A stretch of DNA of 64,000 nt. It comes from Sphagnum magellanicum. Its lineage: Eukaryota; Streptophyta; Sphagnopsida; Sphagnales; Sphagnaceae. The stretch covers positions 16,848,041 to 16,912,040 of the forward strand of contig CM038917.1 of assembly GCA_021904315.1 (NCBI GenBank). The letters run 5' to 3'. The notes below the pieces were generated by a model. The model saw nothing but the letters and a program-made list of their open reading frames with translations. It was not told the DNA's origin and searched no databases. The position numbers and the translations under genes were made by a program. This document shows, in pieces, positions 48,840-60,300 of this stretch (positions are counted from its first letter, which is position 1; each line of letters starts with the position of its first letter).

Positions 48840-49990
48840 ATATATGTTTTGCATGTAATCATTCAATATGCAATTCCTTTCATGGGTTTTTTGGTGTGAT
48901 ACATAATCCTTTGAAAATCATAGAACATTCTTTTTTGTTGTCAATTCCAAATTCTTTACTTCACATTTGAAATTATTTTTAAATTTATTTTTAAAAAATT
49001 CATTAAATTTTTTTATATTGTTATTGAAATACACATATATCACAATTACTATCCCAAAATATGACATTAGCATTATTCTATTAGTTATCAATTTATTTTG
49101 AACATGTGAAATTATTTGAAAATTACTCTTGAATATTCTTTTTTACTATTGATGTTTGTGTTTTGCTTGCATATTCAATTTTGTAAGATTATTTTGATTT
49201 TATAAAAAAACTTCAATGTTGTGAGAATTTTAAGAACTTTATTTACAAATGTCAATTGTAATTTTACTGTTTTCAACCTTTAATTTTTTGAGTATATAAA
49301 AATAAATTAGTTAGTATCAATTACCACATGACATTCTTCAATCTATTACAATTATAATGATTTTTATAACACCTTTTGTCAAAAAATTTAAAAATTCATC
49401 AAAGCTTATATATATATATATATATAATGTGTATTCATTCAATATAATTACTTTCATGTTTTTGTGCTATGATTTTAATGCTTTGAAAATCATAGATTGT
49501 TTTTGTCATTAGTTACAAATTCTTTACTTCACATTTGAAAATGTTTAAAATTCATGTGCATAGTAAAACAATCATTCCATTGTTTTATATTTTTATTGAG
49601 ATTATGCATATTTCAAGATTATTAAACCAACATAAAACATTAACTTCATTGTATTAATTATTAGTTAGCTTTTTTAAACATGTGAACTTATTTGAAAATT
49701 ACATAACCTTTCATTGTGGTTATTAGTTTTCATCATTTTTCAAAAAGATGAATTCAATTATCATCTTTTTTAAACTTCATGTGCAAAGTTAAAAATATTA
49801 CAATTCACTTTGAGTTTATTTCATTGAGATTTTATCATATCAATTTACTTTTCATACATTATTTTTGTAGTGCAAAATTTTAAACTTTTTTTTGGATATG
49901 CAAAAATGATTATTTATTTTAAATATCTTATGTAATAAGTGAGATGAATGCATCATTTATTATAACTAATAATAAATAGCGATTTACCAC
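48840..49990. repeat. ~570 bp direct duplication, diverged
   Basis: Blocks recur in the same order about 570 bp apart: CATTCAATAT (48863; 49436), CTTTGAAAATCATAGA (48909; 49480), AATTCTTTACTTCACATTTG (48948; 49518), ATTATTTGAAAATTACT versus CTTATTTGAAAATTACA (49110; 49685). The copies are about 75-80% alike by eye. Confidence 0.7.
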
Positions 49991-52900
49991 ACTTATACAA
50001 ATTAAATTATAAGACAGAAGTCAAGGGATGAATTGCTTTATTATTTGGAACATCAAAATATAATTCTAATTACACTTGTGGTAATTGGAGAGACACCATA
50101 CTTTCATATAATAAACATATACTATTTGAGTTAATATGAGCTTAAGTTAGTCATTTGATGCGCACTAAATCTATCAAATTTTTTGGTTATGATTAATTTT
50201 TTTTAATATTGTCATTTAACAATAACATGTATGCCATTCTTACATTATTTTTTATTGTTACATAGTGTTATGATTGGTATGCTTACATTTTGATGTTTCA
50301 TAACATACAAATGCAGAAGACTTTGAATTGGATAACTATTTCTTTAATGATTAAATGTCAAGATGCACGTATTTGTACCCAATTACAAATATGTAATTGA
50401 TACATATACTTTGAAATAATTTATATTAAAATTTTCAAATCTTGAAGTCGTAGACTTAATCTTAAAGAATGACTTACAATATTTATGCATATTTATATTA
50501 AAATATATATGGTACATGTACTTGGTACATTTGCAAGAAAATATATTTTTTAATTGCCAAAAGAATAGAACTCAACTTGGGATGACCCATAAAAAATGCA
50601 CCTTATTTGCACATTGACTGGAAAGGAGCTTGGTGTTACCAATCATATGAATTGCACATAATGCATCTTAGTTTCAAAGTTACATTCTAATATTTTCAAC
50701 CTTGCACATTTAATTTGAAGAAATATACATATAAACCTTATGATGTTTTATCAATAAACTTTGTCATTTTAAAATTTTGATGTTTATATTTTTATTTCTA
50801 TTGATTTTATGTTCAAAGTTCAATGACATGTGCAACAATTTGAGAATATATGTAAACCCTAACAAAAAACTTGTGTTATATTGAAAATGATCAAGTCATA
50901 AATTCTACAATGCAAATTCCAAGTACATATGTAAAATTTATATTCACACAATTCAATAAAAAAATTATTAAAAAATTATTTTTCCAACATATTATTGATA
51001 TATTTTAATATATTTCAAGACGTATAATGATGATGCATATTAGGTTTCATACATGTAAATTCCTTCTTTTTATCAATTTGAATTTTCTATTATATGTATT
51101 TTGAAATTTTAATTATTTAATCATAGAAAATTGTGATATATTTACATTTTAATTCTACAAATTCTTTGGATTTGATATGTAAAATACTTTTTTAATGAAT
51201 TTTTTTTTATCATTGTTATCAATTTCACATCTTTAATGTACATGTTTGAAATAATTAAAATTCATCTTAGAAAATACATATAATTTACATCAATTTTTAA
51301 TTTATTATATTAAGGTTTATACTATCTATTTCTTACATTCATTCCTTGTCATTTAATATTTTGGTATATGTATTTTGATTTATGAAAGTTTGAAATTTAA
51401 TTATTTAAAATTGTGATATATTTGCGTTTAATTTTTACCAATTTCTTGAATTTGATATGTAATTTTTTTTTAAAATGACAATTTCTTTTTTTAGTATTAT
51501 GAATTTCACATCTTTACTATACATGTTTGAAATAATCAAAATTCATCCCAAAAGTACACATATAATTTACATCAATTTTTAATTTATTATGTTAAGGTAC
51601 ACGATGTTTATTTCTTGCATTTAATCCTTGTCATTCAATCTTATAATATATATATATATATATTTATTTATGAACTTTATCTCCAAAAGTTGAATTTGTA
51701 GTTAAAATTTTAACTCCAAATGCATTAAAAATATAAATGTTCAATGTAATGACACAATATTTTTATATAATAATTCGATTTTTTTTCAAAACTTTTCAAA
51801 ATAAACATATGTATATAATTTTGAATGTTTCCATCAAGATTTTTTTTCTCTTATGTTTCTATTTAATATGTCAAATGTTCTTAAAATGACAAGAATTTTT
51901 ATAACCTCATCATTTTCACGTTTCAATTGTACATATTTTTAAAAAAAATCATAATTCATGTTAAAATTGTTAACATGATTAATATGAAAATTTAAATGAT
52001 TATATTAAAGTCTATAATCTTGTTTTGTTGTTCAATTTCACAAAATTTCAACATTTATTACGCAATGTTTGATTTTTTTTGTATTAAACATATAACTTTA
52101 TCTAAAGGTTTTTCACATGATTTTTATATTTTTTATTTTTTCGTATTTATTCTTTAATTTGGTTGTCAAGAACACGAAAACCACGAAAACAAAGGCTAAG
52201 AAAAAGGTCTAAATTTAACTTTCAAACAAGGAACAAAATAAAATTATGAAATTCAAAATAAGAACAAAAGAATGAGATGTGTAAAACTAACGTGAAAACA
52301 AATCTTTATTATGCAAACATAAAAAACACATGATGAAGTAATGATGCAAGATTGTGCTTAGGACTAATGTTGAATAAACTAAAGGAAAATGAAAAGTTCA
52401 ACTTCTATTTATACCCTTTTTGGAACCTAATTCAAAAAAGTTTCCAAGGAGGCTTCTATATGTGTATCTTATAAAAAAGTTTTTAATCAAAATTCTTAAC
52501 TAGGAATCGACTATGAATTAATTAAAATTTTATCAAAAGTTAACTTGCATTTAATTAAGACTTAATAAGAAATTAACTAAAACTTAACTATAAGTTAATT
52601 AGGACTTCAATTAAAAATTAATTTGGACTACGAGGGTTCAAAGTTCTCAGTTCTAGCACTGAGCAAAAAGGAAAAAAAAACATCTTAATTATACATTTAA
52701 TAGTATAGTTCTAGTCAACAAATTGAAATTTTGATGTCATTTTTTAATGGATGGATTCTTCTTTAGCTCCATATTTAAGGAAATTATTTAGAAGTTTTTT
52801 CATTAAATTTTTTTTCAAACATCGGTGGGTCATTATTCATTCAATTTGTTTTAGATCTTGATGGATCATTTTTCATTAAATTTTTCTTCAAATCACTAAT

Positions 52901-54756
52901 ATGATTTTTTAAATACGTTTTTAAATTATATTTTAAGCTTTCATTTTTTAATGGGTTTTTAGATCATGGTGTAAGAACATTGAAATTCTTTATGTTTGAA
53001 AAAAAAAAAATGGAAATTATATTCGACAGCATTAATAAAATTCGAAAAAATGAACATGTTTTTTTGGAATGTTAAATTATGTACTTCTAATGTAGATTTT
53101 AAAAATGAGTTGTGAATAGATGAATAGCAATAAATGATGACAAAACTTCGAAAAACGATTTGTAAATTCCTAGTTTTTAAAAAATTTGCATTGGTAAGGA
53201 TAAAAACAAAACCAAAAGGCAATTCCAAAATAAATTTTAATAACATTAAGATAATGTAGTAGTTGTTTTAAAGAAAATGATGATAATGTTTTAGAATGTA
53301 AAAATATTAAATTAAATTTTTTGAAAAAAAACACATTGAAACCTAATTATATGATTTAATCTTAATAACATGTAACACAACTTAAAAAATAAAATGTTGT
53401 TGTAAATGAAATGGATTAAAAAATAAATGATGTAGAACAAATCTTACATTAACACTAATAGAAAATGTGCATTTACACCTACACATGAATTAATGTTTTT
53501 AAAGTGAAAAATGATAGTGAACACACAAACGTATAGCACTTAAAGAAATATCCAAATAAAATAAAAATGAAAAACAAGACGAAAGGCTAAAAGTTTTATT
53601 AGAAGTGTCATATTTGAAAAAATGATCATATTTATTGTGCTCATATAAAAAATTTGAAATTTTTTCGACTTGCAATAGTTTTAATAAATACAAAACATCA
53701 TAATACATATAATTATTTTCCAAATGTAACAACCTAAGAAGTTGAAAACTTTTTATGAAAAACATAGAATTCCAAAGGATTTTTTTAATTTAATAATATC
53801 AAGAGAACTAAACAACTTTTGGTTTTCAATATACTTATTTTTTAGCTTTCATTTCAAATTGTATAAAACAATGACAAATGATTAATCTAAATTTTGATTT
53901 TTATAGTCATGGTTTTAAGTTATTCAAGTAGACTAGATTTTGTGCTTCAAAATCTTATAGTAAATTTTGCATTTCAATTCCTTGTGTTCGCACTAAACAA
54001 AACATTAGTATAACCATAAAAAAAAATAGTAATGTGTTATCACATGTTAAAAAACGTTTCTGGTCAATTATGAATGCCAAGATTTTCAAGCCAAACAATC
54101 ATTTCAAAACTATGGACAATTAAAAGAGTTTATAAATGGTTGGATGTAGAAAAAGATAATATTTCCCTTAACACACAACAACCACCAACCATGTCCAAGT
54201 ATTCTACATACCAAAGCCCAAATATAAGTCCATATAAGGGGTTTTAAGTCCATACCACTTCAAATGTATGTGTTTTTAATTTGATAAAAAAAATGACATG
54301 GCATTTTACTTGTTTCTTTCTTACCTACCCATGGAACACATTTTTCGAAAGTTGGACACAATTATGATAGATCATTCTACATCCTTACTCTTTGTTGTTC
54401 TTTTTCAAAAGGTGAAATCTCTTATAAAAAATTTATTAAACGATCAACAATTTTCATCACTAATCAAAATGCTCAACATGTTCAAAACGATTTGAGCTTG
54501 ATGATTTTGACATTAAAGAAATTAAGGTTGTAGAAAAACAACATTTGAATGTTTAAAGAGAACATTACTTTCGTTTAAAATGTTTAAAAAATAGGGTGAC
54601 TAAGTTAGTCCAATTAAAGCTTTTGAAAATAATAACCCAACCTGTTTAAAGAAAAATCATGGTTAACCTTTTAGATCAAAAAATAAAACATGTGTCCATA
54701 AACGCAATGTATTTGCAAAAAAAAGAACAACTCCTTACACAAAATACAAAAACATT
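49991..54756. other. Gene-less AT-rich spacer with a ~300 bp tandem duplication
   Basis: No gene recognised. At about 51060-51360 and 51360-51650 the same blocks recur: TTTGATATGTAA, TACATGTTTGAAATAAT, AATTTACATCAATTTTTAATTTATTAT and TTAAGGTTTA/TTAAGGTACA, with a weaker third copy at about 51900-52020. 52490-52640 has repeated AATTAACT/AAGTTAATT words. 53454 begins CACTAATAGAAAATG, a weak CACTA-like word. Confidence 0.55.
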
Positions 54757-56211
54757 TTGTGTATAACATTAGATGTGAAATTAATAACAAATTATACATT
54801 AGGCAGAGTATTATTCCATACAAACAATTTAAACAACATATGCGTTGACATGGTGGTCACGGAGAACTACCTGTCCACACCCCATACTAACAAGGACTTG
54901 TCCAAATCTGTGATCTCGTGGTTCTTGGAAAGTGAGTTTTCTTTGTCACTTTTGTTTGTTTTAAACACTATAAGCTTCTTGAAAGGGGAAAAAAACGATT
55001 ACATACCTTCGTACTCACATTTTTTCATTGTGAACCTGGTTAGAGTTGGGCAGAGAAATAACATCCGGAGGGCAATTTTTGTTTTGCAACGCACAAAATG
55101 TTTTTTTACCCAGACAGGGGACTGTCATACTCTTCTGATCTGCGTGGCTTCAACATTGCACCATGCCCATCCGAGGGGAAGGACGGCAATTGGGTTATGC
55201 ATTGTACTTTCGGAAGTAGACGTTGTCCCAATATGCAACTCGACAGACAAATTTGTCTCGCATTAATCGAGCTCTCAATGAATCTTTGCGAACAAGTAAT
55301 TCCACTCGAAAACAAGAGAAAGGCAAAATGGGTCCGCTTGAAGGTGCTTTGCGCATCATCTATCATGGTAATAATGTCAAGGTCTGGGACGAAGATTGAT
55401 TTACGACTGGAGGGTCAAAAGACAGTTGCAATTGAGATATTTCCGTACTTTGATTGGGAGGTACCAGAATGGGTAATAGTACCAGGAGCCATGATGATAA
55501 CCTCGTGTTGTTTTCGACGTAACTGTTTGGTCCAGCTCAAGGTTTTTTTTTTCTTTTTTAATTCGTTTGTGAAGGTATTCGTTGTAATCTGATGCGGATT
55601 ATTTTTAGGAACACAAAATTGAGCTTCATAAAGCATTGGGGAGTCGAGGAAAGTGCTTCCATTATCCGGCATGTTCGTGCTACTGGGCATAGTGTCCCCG
55701 ACTCGATGCGCAAGGTAATAGGCATGGGCATCCCGACCTCATCTTCAAAGGAAAACAAGGGACATTATCCAAATCTTGACGATTTTCAAGAGATTTATGA
55801 TGTTGATCTATAATGGGGAGATGATGGCCATCATTTTGCATGCATTTGTTCCGTCGACTGAAGCTTCGAAGCACGTTCAAACATTAGGAGATCTTTTTTG
55901 GTACGACGGCACCATGCTCCGCACCTATTCTCCGGAATCTCAAATGGCATTGTTTGGGCACAGGTTCTGTCATGGCGATCTCACCGTGGACAGGTTAGTA
56001 CTCTATAACCAGGATGGATGCTGATTCAGAAATTTTTATTTTACTTTTTTTCTCATGGCGCGCGAATTTCTTTCCTTTCAGGTACTGGCACACCAGGAAA
56101 AAAAATGCGGGAGACAAAAGAACTTGGTCGCAAGAGGAATTAGAACAGTTTGTGGATGCTTGGGCCATAGAATTTGTGCAGACAAATCTGCGTCCCCAAC
56201 TTGCGTTGTGA
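54757..56211 (+). pseudogene. Unidentified spliced locus with threonine-synthase-like segment (chimeric or decayed)
   Basis: Good splice signals outline exons: ~54757-54931 (ending ISWFLE, donor A|GTGAGT), 55114-55541 (phase-compatible, donor AAG|GTTTTT), a start at 55609 after TTTTTAG to about 55712 (AAG|GTAATA), about 55820-55994 (LFWYDGTMLRTYSPESQMAL, ending TVDR) and 56082-56211 (YWHTRKKNAGDKRTWSQEEL, stop TGA). The first two join in frame, and so do the last two, but the third exon stops or shifts in the frame set by the second. 55401-55487 encodes LRLEGQKTVAIEIFPYFDWE then VPEWVIVPG, closely resembling a conserved stretch of plant threonine synthase. No other threonine synthase motif (such as the Lys-containing SFKD site) is present. 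I do not recognise the flanking protein. Probably a decayed or chimeric gene. Confidence 0.45.
55401..55487 (+). other. Threonine-synthase-like segment (29 codons)
   Basis: In the reading frame of the second exon, 29 codons match the threonine synthase consensus at about 24 positions, from my knowledge of the family (EGQKT-AIEI and FDWEVP-WVI-PG). The match stops abruptly on both sides. The expected downstream Gly-rich pyridoxal-phosphate loop is replaced by AMMITSCCF. This is too short to be functional and looks like a captured fragment. Confidence 0.65.
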
Positions 56212-56296
56212 CTGAGAAAGTTAGACAATCTTTTCCCCGAGGAGTTGCCATTTGGCACCTATCGAATGGGAAGAAGTTGTTTTTTATGTATTTGTA

Positions 56297-57346
56297 TTCT
56301 AACAAATTAAAGTGGTTCAATAGAATATAATGAAATTCATTAAAGAATTTAATGCGTTGTGTACATTTGGAAGATATTAAAACATTTTGAAAGAATCAAG
56401 GCTTACCATGATAAAATGTGAATAAGCATTGTGTTGATGTTTAGTCAATGTTCACACTTGATAGTTGACTCCTTTCATTCCACTCTTCATAATATTTTCA
56501 TGTAATCGCCTAATTTAACATGCATAAAGTTCTTGAGAACTCAAGGATGATTACTTATTATTACTAGTAACTTATTCAAATAACTAGTTATTTGAAATAA
56601 TTATGATGAAAACATAAGATGTTAAAATTAAACGAACAGAACTAACAATGATTGAACTCAAAGACCCCATTAATATGTCCAAAATAAAAAAAATGATGAA
56701 TCCTCTAATTCCATTAGTCATGAGGATTACATTTTATTTTGATTAGGGGATGAAACCTTCTTCATGTTTCATTGGGCACAAGAATTCTCATCCTAAACTC
56801 CATTGGAAGGTCAAATCATTTTTAATTCCCATTGGATCATGAAGAAAAAGGGAAAAATTAAAGGGAAAGATTTTCACAACTTTCATTGAGCAAGGAAAAT
56901 AAGTTCAAGGAGAGGACATGGAAAGCATGGGAAGAGAAGAGTTTTTTGTCTTGGTTTTTTATCGTGAACTCCACTACATAGGAGGTTTGAAATCCTTTTT
57001 TTTTCAAATTTGATCAAAATAATTTTTCGTTTTGAAATATAAATTTTGAATTTAAAAATAAAAATTTATAGAATTTTATAACATTGTTGCATTTAAGATT
57101 AGCTTTCCAAGAACCTTATGCATGTTAAATTAGGCGATTACATGAAAATATTATGAAGAGTGGAATGAAAGGAGTCAACTATCAAGTGTGAACATTGACT
57201 AAACATCAACACAATGCTTATTCACATTTTATCATGGTAAGCCTTGATTCTTTCAAAATGTTTTAATATCTTCCAAATGTACACAACGCATTAAATTCTT
57301 TAATGAATTTCATTATATTCTATTGAACCACTTTAATTTGTTAGAA
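56297..57346. repeat. Long inverted repeat, ~235 bp arms, ~575 bp loop
   Basis: The left arm (56297 to about 56532) begins TTCTAACAAATTAAAGTGGT. The right arm (about 57112-57346) ends ACCACTTTAATTTGTTAGAA. Reverse-complemented, the right arm matches the left essentially base for base for about 230 bp (AATGCGTTGTGTACATTTGG, TTTAGTCAATGTTCACACTT and TCGCCTAATTTAACATGCAT all occur in both). The loop (about 56535-57110) is AT-rich with no recognised gene. No target-site duplication is visible at the outer ends. The left arm starts 86 bp after the last stop codon of the chimeric locus. Confidence 0.93.
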
Positions 57347-60300
57347 CACCATCATTGCCACACATTACACTTATTCTAATTTCTTAAACAAAAGCATCGA
57401 CCTCTTTGGAATGTAAGTACCAAATTGTTCTGGTTATCCTTTTAGTTTTTGTTAATGGAGGTGAAGATGCAATCATGGCAGATGATGATATTATGCTTTT
57501 GAATCCTTTAATTATGCTAATAGAAAAGGAAGAGCTTGAATAAGCAACACTTAACATGAATGTTTCCCAACAATCGTGTGAAGAATATCCATTTAAAAGA
57601 ACGGTGCGCACCTAAATTGATCGTTTAGCATGGGATCGTCAAGTATCTCTTAACCCACATGCCTTAACAATCTACTTAGAATTTGTTTTTATTCGTGGAA
57701 CTTTGCCAAAACATTTGAAGAATGTTAATGTGAAGATGACGATGTTCATCTTCACTGTCGAACTTGCATTCCCGATGATGGCCATTTTCATTGACTACGA
57801 AGGCTAATCAACCCCATTCCCATGAAGCATCAAGCTAAGTATTTAGCCCACACCATTCGTCACATTCAAGATTTTTTTTCAATTGTGATCTTTCCCATCT
57901 AAATCGTTTATTAAATCGTAGTTTACTTGAGGCTACTCAAATGTAAGTGCTAATATTTAAATTCGATTTCAATTCTATTTAAGAACCTGATAGAAGTGAA
58001 AATTAAATAAGAATGTATTAGGATTACATTCTAGAAATCTTACAAATACATCATTAATGCTTAAGGATTATTCTACAAAACTAATTTAATATTGTCATGG
58101 AAAAATGTTAATGTTAATTATGGGCTTGTATTCCCAATATATCAGTAAAACCACATTTAATTTTACATCCATTTTCACCTCTTTGTAACATAAAAACGAT
58201 AATGCACTTTGGAAGGTTTACTAGGTTCTAAAATTAATTAATGATTACATCAATTTAAATAGAAAAGGTTATTTGCGTTTGGAAATATCCAAAGGCTAAT
58301 TCAACTATTTGAAGTTTATAAGGATTCAAATCATTATTACTAAGGAAATTTATGGAACTAAAACCTAACAACTTGCTAAATTGTAATTTGTGGTTCATAA
58401 CCACCCAAGAAAATGAAACATAACATTAATATGATCAAAATAATCGATCTAACATTTAAGTTGGATATTTTGTATTCAAATATGCATAAGTACAAGGTTG
58501 ATAGAATGAAAAACCATTACATTCAATATTTTGATAGTACATTTAATACATGTTATAATGACCTTAAAGGAAAACCTACATCATACAAAAAATATTAGTA
58601 TTTGAAAAAGAATAATACCATATGTAAATGTTGAAGTCATATGAAAAAAATAATGGCTCAAAATCCATGAGCCAAAGTTGTGAATGTAATGATGAGGGAT
58701 GAAGAACACCCATACTTCTTAAGTTTGTATATATAGTTTTTTATGCACATTTCTATGTAAAATCCAACTAAATTATAAGCTACAACAACAAGCTATAATT
58801 TTGTGTTCCAAAATAAGTCAAATTGCAAGTTGATTTCTCTACAAATCCTAAATCCTATGTGGAAAATATGGATATGAAGCAATTTACAAATTAATCATGT
58901 ATTTGATGCTCTTTTTTATGGAAATCATCACATATGGAGGAATTGCAAGATGTATGTTAGTACCTTTTTGTTTAGTAATAAAGCTAAGCAATTTACATCT
59001 TTTTAACATTGCCAAAATTAGGATCTACATGTTTTATGAAGAGGATCAATGGCTCCTTTTGCAATTCTACTTTTCCTACCTGCATGTGCTCACATGCCCA
59101 TAGCAAGATGTTGAAAAACCTTGAAAACTGGAAAACCTTGAAAAACCCACAAATCAATCCACACAATAATTGATTTAAAGTTTGAGAGACATTTTCTATT
59201 TCAAAAAGTGTGGAATAGACAAACATCTTTACAAGTCAAAGAAAATACCTTAAAAGGAAACTCCAACATAAGATTGTCCATGTTTGTCCCAAGAGGCAAA
59301 AAGTGTAAAAAAATTCTTGCACAACTTGAAGGTAAAAATACAACAAGAATTGAAGTCATAACTTTATGAGAGTCTCTCACAATATGTTAGACCATCAACA
59401 CAAATAGTCTAGTGGGTGATGTTTTCTATGTTCATGGTTATACTTGATGCCAATATGTGATGTTGTTCACATTGAACATAGTATTTGACAAATGTGACCT
59501 TGATTTGTTTTAGACAATTTGTTGGATTGTGTGTTATACATGTGCAACATTGCATGACTTATTTTTCTTCAGTTATTCTTTTGATTGTAATAGTTAACAT
59601 GAATCCTAAAACCAAATACAAAAAAAGAAAAGACATTAAAATTTAAAAAGGATTGTTCCATTAGGAAGTGATCACATACCTCTTGTGAATCATTTGGAAA
59701 TCATCTTAAAACAATGATAATTTGTTAATGTTATATGCCCCAAACACTACACCTTCAAAACATTACTAAATATAAACCTTGGATTGTGAGGTTCATTTAT
59801 CACTATGAAAGGATATCCTTGTAAGAAGAATTTTTTTATAAGGAACATATTTTGTTTAATTTGAAGTCTTATGGGTCACAAAACTTTTATGACAATAAAT
59901 GAAAAAATTGAGTTATCTCATTGCCATTAATGGTTTTTTGTTGCATTTATGGACTAGTCAACATGCCAAAAATGTTGAACAATTTTATCGAACTACCTAT
60001 AAATAGGTAATAAAGATGAAATATGATTATGTATAGTCAAATAATAGAGAAGGCAAACCTAGGAGGCTACTATTAGGAGGCATATAAGGAAAATCAAGGA
60101 ATGTTTATTACAAAATCAAACACTGATTTTTTTTTAATGCTAAAACCAATGTAGATGTTAATTCTCCCTTACCATCAAATTATACTTACAGTGGGCAATT
60201 ATGGGGGTAGATTGTTATTTTGGACAATTGTGATAAACACATTTTGCTACATTGTGAGGTTGCCCATGGGGTGCATTATGCTTTATCTATTTATGAAGTA

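Noticed and set aside
55114-55541. Functional threonine synthase gene
   Set aside because: Only about 29 residues match. The pyridoxal-phosphate lysine region and the phosphate-binding loop are absent.
56297-57346. Complete Mutator-like element bounded by the two arms
   Set aside because: No 9 bp target-site duplication flanks the outer ends (GTATTTGTA against CACCATCAT) and no transposase lies between. Kept only as a long inverted repeat.
57400-57830. Broken coding-like pieces (RLAWDRQVSLNPHA and others)
   Set aside because: Multiple stops and no family I can name. Described only as part of the spacer.
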